From the NCBI RefSeq assembly GCF_900108055.1, contig NZ_FNWJ01000002.1, positions 72,382-136,381 of the forward strand: a DNA stretch of 64,000 nt, in the 5' to 3' direction. Positions 35,833-43,288 of this stretch are shown in pieces (positions within the stretch are counted from its first letter, which is position 1; every line of letters begins with the position of its first letter). The notes below the pieces were generated by a model. It was not told the origin of the DNA. It saw nothing but the letters and a program-made list of their open reading frames with translations, and ran no database searches. This DNA comes from Thermoleophilum album. GTDB taxonomy: Bacteria > Actinomycetota > Thermoleophilia > Solirubrobacterales > Thermoleophilaceae. The position numbers and the translations under genes were made by a program.

Positions 35833-37556
35833 CGCGTGGGTGCGAGCGGTTGGGCGACGGTGTCGGCCGGCCGCCCCTGGGTGGCTCGCACCTGTTCGCG
35901 GATGTCACGCATCGGCTCGACCGACCGCACGCGCGGGATCACATCGAAGTTGTTCTCGGGCGGCGGCGAGGTCACGAACCACTCCAAGGTGTTGCCGTGC
36001 CACGGATCGTTGCCGGCACGCTGACCGCGCTTCAGGCTGATGATCGCGTTGATCATCGTTACGACGATGCCGATGCCGAGGATCCACGAACCGATCGTGG
36101 AGATCAGGTTGTAGTCGCCCCAGCCCGACGAAGCGCTGTAGTCGTAGATACGCCGCGGCATGCCCGACAGTCCGGCCGAGTGCTGCACGAGGAACGTCAT
36201 GTTGAAGCCGATGAACATCAGCCAGAACGAGAGCTTGCCAAGGCGTTCGGACATCAGGCGCCCGGTCATCTTCGGGTACCAGTAGTAGAGGCCACCGATC
36301 AACGCGAAGGCGCCGCCGCCGAACAGCACATAGTGGAAGTGCGCGACGACGAAGTAGGTGTCGTGCACCTGCCAGTCGATCGGGAAGATCGCCAGCATCA
36401 CGCCGGAGATGCCGCCGATCACGAACAGCGCCGGCAGCGCAGCAGCGAACATCAGCGGCGTCTTGAAGACGATCGAGCCGCGCCAGAGCGTGGCGATCCA
36501 GTTGAAGATCTTGATGCCGGTGGGCACGGCGATCACGAACGACGAGAGCATGAAGAAGGCGAGGACGACCTTCGCGGTGGGCGTTGTGAACATGTGGTGA
36601 GCCCACACGAGGACGCTGAGGAACGCGATCGCGACGGTCGAGGCGGCAATCGCCTTGTAGCCGAAGATCGGTTTGCGCGCGAACACGGGCAGGATCTCCG
36701 ACACAATCCCGAACATCGGCAGGATCATGATGTAGACCTCGGGATGCCCGAAGAACCAGAAGAGGTGCTGCCAAAGCAGCGGTGAACCGCCACCCGCAGG
36801 GTCGAAGAAGGCAGTGCCGAAGTGGCGGTCGGTGAGCAGCATGGTGGCGGCAGCCGACAACGAGGGCAGGGCCAGCACCAGCAGGTAGCTGTAGATCAGG
36901 ATCGACCAAACGAACAGCGGCAGCCGGCCCCAGGTCATCCCCGGCGCGCGCATGTTGTGGATCGTGGCGATGAAGTTGACGGCGCCAGCCAGCGACGAAA
37001 TCGTCGTCAGGTGGATCATCAGGATCCACGCATCGATGCCGCCGTCGGGCGAGAAGGCGTTGTCGGAGAGCGGGGTGTAGGAAGTCCAGCCGGCCGCCGG
37101 GGGATCGAAGAAGAGGCTCGCGTAGAAGGTGATGCCACCGAACAGCAGCGTCCAGAAGGAGAAGGCGTTGAGGCGCGGGAACGCCATATCGCGAGCACCG
37201 ATCATCAGCGGAACCAGGTAGTTACCGAAGGCCGCCGCTACCGGCACGAAGAACAGGAAGATCATCGTCGACCCGTGCATGGTCACGAGCGCGTTGTAGG
37301 CCTCGGGTGTGACCAGCGTGTTGTCGGGCCGCGCAAGCTGGAGGCGGATGATCAGCGCCTCGACCCCACCGATCAGGAAGAACAGGAAGGTGAGGACGAG
37401 GTACATCACACCGATCCGTTTGTGATCGGTGGTGGTGAGCCAGGAAAGCCAACCGCGCGGTGCCGGGCGCAGCCCGTGCATTACGACCTCGGGCGGGGAC
37501 TGCACGCTACGGACCGTCCTGACCGCGTCTGCCGGTGCGACCGTTGCTGCCTCCAC
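35829..37556 (-). CDS. coxA: Cytochrome c oxidase subunit I, A1 type
   Basis: A 575-residue haem-copper oxidase core with twelve helices. The helix VI motif is FWFFGHPEVYIMILP with Glu273, the proton-donor glutamate of A1 oxidases, and the cross-linked His271/Tyr275. TMHGSTMIF, WAHHMFT and AHFHYVLFGG hold the other haem and CuB ligands. It differs from the A2 enzyme at 15.6-17.5 kb both in this motif and in lacking the two extra N-terminal helices. It is followed directly by ctaA. Confidence 0.97.
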   Translation of the reverse strand: MEAATVAPADAVRTVRSVQSPPEVVMHGLRPAPRGWLSWLTTTDHKRIGVMYLVLTFLFFLIGGVEALIIRLQLARPDNTLVTPEAYNALVTMHGSTMIFLFFVPVAAAFGNYLVPLMIGARDMAFPRLNAFSFWTLLFGGITFYASLFFDPPAAGWTSYTPLSDNAFSPDGGIDAWILMIHLTTISSLAGAVNFIATIHNMRAPGMTWGRLPLFVWSILIYSYLLVLALPSLSAAATMLLTDRHFGTAFFDPAGGGSPLLWQHLFWFFGHPEVYIMILPMFGIVSEILPVFARKPIFGYKAIAASTVAIAFLSVLVWAHHMFTTPTAKVVLAFFMLSSFVIAVPTGIKIFNWIATLWRGSIVFKTPLMFAAALPALFVIGGISGVMLAIFPIDWQVHDTYFVVAHFHYVLFGGGAFALIGGLYYWYPKMTGRLMSERLGKLSFWLMFIGFNMTFLVQHSAGLSGMPRRIYDYSASSGWGDYNLISTIGSWILGIGIVVTMINAIISLKRGQRAGNDPWHGNTLEWFVTSPPPENNFDVIPRVRSVEPMRDIREQVRATQGRPADTVAQPLAPTR

Positions 37557-37582
37557 GGACCTTCCTTTCCGCTCCTAGCTCG

Positions 37583-38449
37583 CTACTGCACTTCGCCCCG
37601 ACGCGCGCGTTCGCGCCGCTGTTTCGAGAGGTCCTCCTGGGCGGCGAGGATCTCGGCCCGCTGACGCCGCAGCCACGCTTCGAACTCGGCCGGCTCGACC
37701 GCCCTCACGACCGCCCGCATGTCGGCGTGATTGGGCCCGCAAAGCTCGGCGCACTGACCGACGTAGCGACCGGGCTTCGAGATCCGGAACCAAGTCTTGT
37801 TGACGTAGCCAGGAACGGCGTCGACCTTGCCGCCGAGCTTCGGGATCCACCAGGAGTGGATGACGTCGGAGGCGGTGACCTCAAGCACGACCGTGGTGCG
37901 GATCGGGACGACAAGCTCGTAGTACGAGTAGTTGGGGCCCGGCAGGTCGGGGTACTCGTAACGCCACAGGTACTGCTGTCCGTTGACGCGCACGCGCAGC
38001 GTCGGACCGCCGGTGCGGGGTGGCGCGGGTTGGTCGATGGAGGCGAACTGCGCGTTCTGGAGACCGCCCGGGAGCGACGGTGGCGGGTTCGTGATGTCGC
38101 CGAGGTACACGAAGGTGATGACCGAAAGCACCACGAGAATCAGCGCCGCACCGACCGTCCAGCTCAACTCGAGCGGTGTGTTGCCGCGGATTTGGGCAGG
38201 CGGCGGCCCACCGCGCCGCCGCCGGTAGCGCACGAGCGACCAGATCAGCGTGCCCTCGACGATCAGAAAGATTGGGATCGCGATTACGAAGACGATCCAG
38301 TAGAGGGTCCGGATGTCGTCGGCGTTCGGCGAGCCACCCGCTTCCGGGGCGAGGACGCCCGCCAACGCTGCTGGCGCGAGAACGAGCGGCAGCAGGATCC
38401 CGACCGCCAGGGCGGCGATCAAGCGCGCTTTGCTGGCACTGCGTCGCAA
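37583..38449 (-). CDS. coxB: Cytochrome c oxidase subunit II
   Basis: A 288-residue subunit II. An N-terminal signal-like helix (residues 8-32, ending APAALAG), two membrane helices (about 46-75 and 95-118) and a cupredoxin domain with a full CuA site: His198 (VIHSWWIP), Cys233, Glu235, Cys237, His241 and Met244. TTG 38449 is the best start; the frame runs on to 38962 but is antisense to the crotonase gene. TATGAT on the minus strand ends 9 nt before this TTG and may be a -10 box. No fused cytochrome c. Confidence 0.93.
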   Translation of the reverse strand: MRRSASKARLIAALAVGILLPLVLAPAALAGVLAPEAGGSPNADDIRTLYWIVFVIAIPIFLIVEGTLIWSLVRYRRRRGGPPPAQIRGNTPLELSWTVGAALILVVLSVITFVYLGDITNPPPSLPGGLQNAQFASIDQPAPPRTGGPTLRVRVNGQQYLWRYEYPDLPGPNYSYYELVVPIRTTVVLEVTASDVIHSWWIPKLGGKVDAVPGYVNKTWFRISKPGRYVGQCAELCGPNHADMRAVVRAVEPAEFEAWLRRQRAEILAAQEDLSKQRRERARRGEVQ

Positions 38450-38532
38450 GGCCGGCGGATCATAACCCGCTCGGCGCCGCCGCCTCCAGCTAGTGACGCC
38501 CGCAGCGAACTCCGCCGCCCGCCGGCGCCCGC

Positions 38533-39324
38533 CTAGCGCCCCTTGAACACCGGTGGCCGTTTCTCGATGAAGGCGCGCACGCCCTCCTGGAAGTCGTCGC
38601 TGCGGGCGAGCTCGTGCTGGAGGTCGGCTTCGAGCCGCAGTTGGCGGTCGAGCTGCGCAAACAAGGCCTCGTTCAACGCGCGCTTGGCGGCTGCGTACGC
38701 ACGGGTGGGTCCGCTCGCGAGACGCTCGGCGAGAGCTCGTGCTTCGGCAAGCAGACGGTCGTCGGGATGCACGAAGTTGACGAGTCCCCACTCGAGCGCC
38801 GTGTGCGCCGGCACCCGCTCGGCAAGCAGCGCCATCTGGAAGGCGCGTGCCTTGCCCACCGCCGCCGGCACCAGGAGCGTCGAGCCGCCGTCGGGTGCGA
38901 GCCCGATCTCCACGAAAGCCAGCGAGATGAACGCCGACTCGGCCATCGCCACCAAGTCGCAAGCCAGCGCTAGCGACGCCCCGATGCCGACCGCCGGACC
39001 GTTCACGGCCGCCACCACCGGCTTGTCGAGTCGCCGGATCGCGGTGATCACCGGGTGGTAGCGCTCGTCGAGCTCGCGGCGGATGTCGGGCATGCCGTCG
39101 TCGGCCGCCTCAAACCCCGCCTTGAGGTCCGCTCCCGCCGAGAAGGCGCGGCCGGCCCCCGTCAAGAGCACTGCGCGCACGTCCGCGTTCGAGCCCGCCC
39201 GCCTAAGAAGGGACCGCAATTCATCTGCCAGCTCGTCGGTCCAAGCGTTTAACCGGTCCGGTCGGTTGAGCGTGATTGTCGCGACCGCTCCCTCCTGGGC
39301 CCAGCTGACCGTTGCGTCGCTCAC
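38533..39324 (-). CDS. PaaG-like enoyl-CoA hydratase/isomerase
   Basis: A 263-residue crotonase. FSAGADLKAGFE gives the oxyanion hole. The first hydratase glutamate position reads GPAVGIGASLALACD (no Glu) and the second region is FVEIGLAPDGGSTLL, with the Asp of the APDGGS motif typical of PaaG-type isomerases. It is therefore more likely to act as an isomerase or on branched/aromatic CoA esters than as a plain hydratase. It lies 84 bp upstream of the second coxB on the same strand; functional connection is doubtful. Confidence 0.85.
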   Translation of the reverse strand: MSDATVSWAQEGAVATITLNRPDRLNAWTDELADELRSLLRRAGSNADVRAVLLTGAGRAFSAGADLKAGFEAADDGMPDIRRELDERYHPVITAIRRLDKPVVAAVNGPAVGIGASLALACDLVAMAESAFISLAFVEIGLAPDGGSTLLVPAAVGKARAFQMALLAERVPAHTALEWGLVNFVHPDDRLLAEARALAERLASGPTRAYAAAKRALNEALFAQLDRQLRLEADLQHELARSDDFQEGVRAFIEKRPPVFKGR

Positions 39325-39383
39325 TCCGTCCTCCTACTCGTCTCGCTGCTTCGCGCCATTGGGTGGCGCCGGCGGCGCGAGCC

Positions 39384-39389
39384 TACCCT
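39384..39389 (+). promoter_or_regulatory. -10 box (TACCCT) of the MBL gene, leaderless
   Basis: TACCCT ends 6 nt before ATG 39396 with no ribosome site between. TTGGGT at 39359-39364 could be a -35 with a 19-bp spacer. Confidence 0.45.
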
Positions 39390-39395
39390 TCGCTC

Positions 39396-40067
39396 ATGCT
39401 GCTCGAACCGGTCGAGTGGCTGGGGCACGCGGGCTTTCGGCTGAGACTCGGTCGCGCGTGGGTCTACATCGACCCGTATCGGGTGCCGCAGCCCGCGCCT
39501 CGCGCCGACCTGATCCTCGTCACCCACGACCACTACGACCACTTCTCGCCGCGCGACGTGGAGGCGTTGGCACGCAGCGAAACCTGGCTCGTCGGACCGG
39601 CGACGGTGGTCGAACGGGTGCGCGGGCGCTCGCTATCGCTGGCGCCGGGCGAGGTCATCGAAGACGAACTGCTGCGCGGACTCGAGGTGCGCGGCGTCGC
39701 CGCCTACAACACCTCGAAGCGCAACGCCGAAGGCCGGCCTTTCCACCCGCGCGAGGCCGGCTGGCTCGGGTTCGAGCTGCGCTGGCAGGGATGGCGGCTC
39801 TACCACGCCGGCGACACCGACGTGATCCCCGAAATGGATCAGGTCACCGGCTGTGACGTCGCTCTGCTGCCCGTCAGCGGGGGCTACGTGATGACCGCCG
39901 AGGAGGCCGCCGAGGCGGCGCGGCGGATCCAGCCGCGGGTTGCCGTGCCGATGCATTGGGGCGCGGAAGTCGGCAGCCGCCAGGACGCCGAGCGCTTCCG
40001 GCGGCTCGCGCCCACGCGCGTGGAGATCCTGAAGCCAGCAGCGGCGGTCTCCGGGAAGCCCGATTAG
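39396..40067 (+). CDS. Metallo-beta-lactamase-fold metal-dependent hydrolase (UlaG/UPF0173 type)
   Basis: A 223-residue MBL-fold protein. VEWLGHAGFRL begins the fold, THDHYDHFSP (near residues 47-56) gives the metal ligands, YHAGDTDVIPEM and VPMHWGAEVG complete the set. Similar to UPF0173/UlaG-like lactonases. ATG 39396 is used because a -10-like box lies just before it; the frame is open further upstream but without family residues. Substrate unknown. Confidence 0.88.
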   Translation: MLLEPVEWLGHAGFRLRLGRAWVYIDPYRVPQPAPRADLILVTHDHYDHFSPRDVEALARSETWLVGPATVVERVRGRSLSLAPGEVIEDELLRGLEVRGVAAYNTSKRNAEGRPFHPREAGWLGFELRWQGWRLYHAGDTDVIPEMDQVTGCDVALLPVSGGYVMTAEEAAEAARRIQPRVAVPMHWGAEVGSRQDAERFRRLAPTRVEILKPAAAVSGKPD

Positions 40068-40072
40068 GGGGA

Positions 40073-40089
40073 CCCTGGCGGCGCCAGGG
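40073..40089 (+). terminator. Hairpin after the MBL gene
   Basis: CCCTGGC-GGC-GCCAGGG, a perfect 7-bp stem with a 3-nt loop, starts 6 nt after the stop. No U-tract. Confidence 0.5.
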
Positions 40090-40095
40090 GCCAGG

Positions 40096-40101
40096 TACAC
40101 T
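40096..40101 (+). promoter_or_regulatory. Possible -10 box (TACACT) of the PAP2 operon
   Basis: TACACT lies 24 nt before GTG 40126, directly after the hairpin, with GGGGAT between as a ribosome site. Confidence 0.35.
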
Positions 40102-40125
40102 GCCGCCGCCTTGCGGGGATCGAGA

Positions 40126-41082
40126 GTGCTGCGCGCGGCTGGCTACGTCGCGTTGGCGGCGGGCGTCGCCGCGCCGCTAGCCCGGCGCCGCCTGCGCTTG
40201 CCGCCGCTCGCTCTGTCGGCGCTTTGCTGGCAGATGCCTGCGACCGCAGCGGCGCTTGCGCCGCCCGGACGAACGCGCGCCGTTGCTGCCTATCTCGCGC
40301 AGATGTGGGCCTACTACGTCCACTACGACATGCCCGACGACGATCCCGAGCGCCTGTTGCGGCGACTGCGGGTCGACTACCCGATCGCTATCGACCGCGC
40401 GCTCGGGGGCGGCGTCTGCCCGACCGTGCGTCTGCAGCGGGCGCTCGCCGGGGGCGGCCGCTTGCGTCCCCACGACTATTTGCTGGCGGCTGCGCATTGG
40501 GCGTGGTTTGCAGTGCCGCATGGCACTGTCGCCTACACCCTGTGGCGGCATCCACAGCGCTTCCCGCGCACGGCGGTGGCCGTCGCGTTCTGCTTCGACC
40601 TGGGGCTGGTCGGCTACTGGGCGGTGCCGACCGCTCCCCCCTGGTGGGCGGCGCGTCAGGGTCGCCTGCCGGCGGTGCGCCGGATCATGGCTGAGGTCGG
40701 GGAACGCGTCTGGGGACGGCTTTGGCAGCCGCTTTACCATTCGGTCGAGGGCAACCCATTCGCGGCGATGCCGTCCCTGCACTTCGGAACATCGGTGGTC
40801 GCGGCGCGCGCTCTCGCCGAGATCGACCGTCGCCACGGAGCCGTCGGCTGGGGTTACGCGCTGACGCTTGGCTTCGCGCTCGTGTATCTCGCGGAGCACT
40901 ACGTCGCTGACCTGATCGCTGGGGCTGTCGTCGCGGAGCTTGCCTGGCAACTCGCGGGCCGCGTGGTTCGCGAGCGCGCCGCCTTCCAACTCGATCCTCA
41001 GGCGGCGACCAACGGCCGCGTCCCGCGAGCCCTGCTTGCTAGCGCGCAAGCGGGCCCGCGCTCGGCGGGCGCAGCGCGATGA
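40126..41082 (+). CDS. PAP2-superfamily membrane protein (inositolphosphotransferase-like)
   Basis: A 318-residue integral membrane protein. The phosphatase/transferase core is AMPSLHFGTSVVAARAL and LAEHYVADLIAGAVVAEL, the second and third PAP2 motifs, near residues 220-285. The arrangement resembles the PAP2_3 group, which includes inositol phosphorylceramide synthase and related inositolphosphotransferases. GTG 40126 has GGGGAT upstream; TTG 40111 is an alternative. The 3' end overlaps the flippase-like gene by 4 nt, suggesting joint action on a lipid-linked substrate. Confidence 0.78.
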   Translation: MLRAAGYVALAAGVAAPLARRRLRLPPLALSALCWQMPATAAALAPPGRTRAVAAYLAQMWAYYVHYDMPDDDPERLLRRLRVDYPIAIDRALGGGVCPTVRLQRALAGGGRLRPHDYLLAAAHWAWFAVPHGTVAYTLWRHPQRFPRTAVAVAFCFDLGLVGYWAVPTAPPWWAARQGRLPAVRRIMAEVGERVWGRLWQPLYHSVEGNPFAAMPSLHFGTSVVAARALAEIDRRHGAVGWGYALTLGFALVYLAEHYVADLIAGAVVAELAWQLAGRVVRERAAFQLDPQAATNGRVPRALLASAQAGPRSAGAAR

Positions 41083-42293
41083 GCGAGCACGGCGACGATC
41101 CTCGCCGCGCCAGCGTCCCGGGGAGCACCTCGCCGAACACGCCGCCTCCCGCCACGGCTGAGGAAGAACTCGACGTCGGTCGACTGCAGACGCTGCTCGG
41201 TGATTGGCAGCGGGTGCTCACCGTTTTCTTCGCTCTGATCGGCGCGCTGGCGGCCGTCTACGTGCTGCTGCCCCGGATCGTCGGTCTCGACGACGCCCTC
41301 GCTCGCCTCGACGACGCGGAACCCCGCTGGCTGGTCGTCGCGCTGCTCTTCAACGTCGCCGCGTTCGGCGCCTACGTGGCGCTGTTTCGTGGTGTTTTGA
41401 TCGGCGTCGAGGATCCCGGCGGGCGCTTGCGCGAGCGGCTCGGACTGCGCGCGTCCTACCAGATCACGATGGCCGGGCTAGCCGCCACACGCCTGTTCTC
41501 AGCCGCCGGCGCGGGCGGCCTTGTCCTCACCTACTGGGCTTTGCGCAAAGCGGGCATCGGGCGCCGCGTAGCGGCCTCGCGGATGGTGGCTTTCCTGGTC
41601 GTGACCTACAGCGTCTACGCCGCCGCAGTGATCGTCTTCGGCTTGCTTTTGCACTTCCATCTGCTGGCCGGTCAGGCGCCACTCGCGGGCACGCTCCTGC
41701 CGGCGCTGTTCGCGGTCGTCGCGAGCGCTGCCTGTCTTTTGGTTGCGCTGATTCCCGAAGACGTCGACCGCCGCATCGCGGCGCTCGCCACGAAACCGCG
41801 CACGGCGCGCTTCGCGCGGCGACTCGGGAGCGTCCCGGCGACCGTCTCCGACGGCGTGCGCGCAGCGATCGAGTTCGCGCGCGACCCGCGGCGCGGAGCG
41901 CTTGCGGTGGGCGGGGCGATTGGCTTCTGGGGCGCGAACATCGGCGTGCTGTGGGCCTGCTTTAAGGCTTACGGAGGAAGCGTGCCGCTGGCCGTTCTGG
42001 TCCAGGGGTTCTTCCTCGGGATGTTCGCGAACGTGATTCCGTCGCCCGCCGCCGGCGCCGGTCCCGTCGATGCGGGCATGATTGCGGCCTTCGCGATGTT
42101 CGGCTTGCCCGCGGCGATTGTCTTTCCGGCCGTGCTTGTCTACCGACTGATCGCGTTCTGGCTGCCGGTGCCCTTGGGGGTGATCGCCTACCTTCAGTTG
42201 CGCCGCACGGTTGCGGCCTGGGAGCGGGAAGACGGGACGGGACGTTATGCTCCTACTTCACAAAGTGAAGTAGCGGCCGCGGAGGCGCGATGA
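41079..42293 (+). CDS. UPF0104/LPG-synthase transmembrane-domain protein (flippase-like)
   Basis: A 404-residue membrane protein with about eight helices of the YbhN/lysylphosphatidylglycerol-synthase N-terminal family, thought to move lipid-linked molecules across the membrane. LRASYQITMAGLAATRLFSA and GMFANVIPSPAAGAGPVDAG are the conserved family motifs. No aminoacyltransferase domain is attached. It is coupled to the PAP2 gene and overlaps the trxB start by 4 nt. A 21-bp palindrome lies inside its last codons. Confidence 0.82.
   Translation: MSEHGDDPRRASVPGSTSPNTPPPATAEEELDVGRLQTLLGDWQRVLTVFFALIGALAAVYVLLPRIVGLDDALARLDDAEPRWLVVALLFNVAAFGAYVALFRGVLIGVEDPGGRLRERLGLRASYQITMAGLAATRLFSAAGAGGLVLTYWALRKAGIGRRVAASRMVAFLVVTYSVYAAAVIVFGLLLHFHLLAGQAPLAGTLLPALFAVVASAACLLVALIPEDVDRRIAALATKPRTARFARRLGSVPATVSDGVRAAIEFARDPRRGALAVGGAIGFWGANIGVLWACFKAYGGSVPLAVLVQGFFLGMFANVIPSPAAGAGPVDAGMIAAFAMFGLPAAIVFPAVLVYRLIAFWLPVPLGVIAYLQLRRTVAAWEREDGTGRYAPTSQSEVAAAEAR
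42246..42273 (+). promoter_or_regulatory. Candidate trxB promoter with perfect 21-bp inverted repeat
   Basis: TATGCT (42246-42251) is followed by CTACTTCAC-AAA-GTGAAGTAG (42253-42273), a perfect inverted repeat with 9-bp arms. It ends 16 nt before the trxB ATG and GGAGG sits between. If TATGCT is a -10, the repeat covers the transcription start as a repressor site would. Confidence 0.5.
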
Positions 42294-43282
42294 GCGAAAC
42301 GCACGAGTACCGGGACCTCGAGAACGTAGTGATCATCGGCAGCGGGCCGGCGGGCTACACGGCCGCGATCTACGCCGCTCGCGCCGATCTCCAACCGCTC
42401 TGCGTGGAGGGGTTCCAGTGGGGCGGTCTGCTGCAACTAACGACTGACGTCGAGAACTACCCCGGGTACCCGGACGGCGTGCAAGGACCACAGATGATGG
42501 CCGACTTCAGGCGCCAGGCCGAGCGCTTCGGGACCCGCTTCCTGAGCGAGGACGCGACCGCCTTGCGGCTCTCGCGGGAGACCGGTGTGCCCCACCTTGT
42601 GGAAGTGGGGGAGCGTTCGATCCGCGCCCGCGCCGTGATCGTCGCTACCGGTACGGAGCCGAAGAAACTCGGTGTTCCGGGTGAAGACGAGTTCGCTGCG
42701 CGCGGCGTCAGCTACTGCGCGACCTGCGACGCCGCGTTTTTCCGCGGTCGCGACACGATCGTCGTCGGTGGGGGCGACACGGCGATGGAGGACGCGACCT
42801 TCCTCGCCAAGTTCGCGCGCAAGGTCACGATCGTGCATCGCCGGCGCGAGTTCCGCGCCTCCGCGATCATGGTCGATCGCGCACGGGCGACCGAGAACAT
42901 CGAGTTCCTCACGCCGTACGTAGTCGAGCGGTTCGAAGGCTCTGAAGCTCTCGAACGGGTTGTGCTCCGCAACCGCGAGGATGGATCGGAGCTGGTGCTC
43001 GAGGCGCAGGGAGCCTTCATCGCGATCGGCCACCGTCCGCGCTCGGAGCTGGTCGCCGATCAGCTGCGCCTCGACGAGCAGGGTTACGTGATCGTTGAAG
43101 ATCGCTCGACGCGCACCGGTGTGCCCGGCGTGTTCGCCTGCGGTGACCTCATCGATCCGGTCTACCGGCAGGCGGTCACGGCGGCCGGCAGCGGCTGTAT
43201 GGCGGCGCTCGACTGCGAGGCTTACCTGCGCGACACAGCTCCCGAGCTGGCGCGAATGAAGGCGGCGGTGGCTCGCGGCTAA
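42290..43282 (+). CDS. trxB: Thioredoxin reductase
   Basis: A 330-residue NADPH-dependent flavoprotein. IIGSGPAGYTAAIYAARADL binds FAD near residue 15; the redox-active dithiol is SYCATCDAAFFRG (CATC near residue 142); VVGGGDTAMEDA binds NADPH; VFACGDLIDPVYRQAVTAAG is the C-terminal FAD motif. Full length. No thioredoxin gene is adjacent. It overlaps the flippase gene by 4 nt yet seems to have its own regulated promoter. Confidence 0.96.
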   Translation: MSETHEYRDLENVVIIGSGPAGYTAAIYAARADLQPLCVEGFQWGGLLQLTTDVENYPGYPDGVQGPQMMADFRRQAERFGTRFLSEDATALRLSRETGVPHLVEVGERSIRARAVIVATGTEPKKLGVPGEDEFAARGVSYCATCDAAFFRGRDTIVVGGGDTAMEDATFLAKFARKVTIVHRRREFRASAIMVDRARATENIEFLTPYVVERFEGSEALERVVLRNREDGSELVLEAQGAFIAIGHRPRSELVADQLRLDEQGYVIVEDRSTRTGVPGVFACGDLIDPVYRQAVTAAGSGCMAALDCEAYLRDTAPELARMKAAVARG

Positions 43283-43288
43283 CGCAGC

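Noticed and set aside
34210-36024. 604-codon forward open frame opposite ctaB, ctaA and coxA
   Set aside because: No domain or motif is seen, and it lies wholly antisense to three clear membrane protein genes; it is a GC-driven shadow.
42226-42246. SigR-type promoter for trxB (GGGAA...GTT)
   Set aside because: The spacing between the two elements is about 12-13 bp, whereas SigR promoters need about 18.
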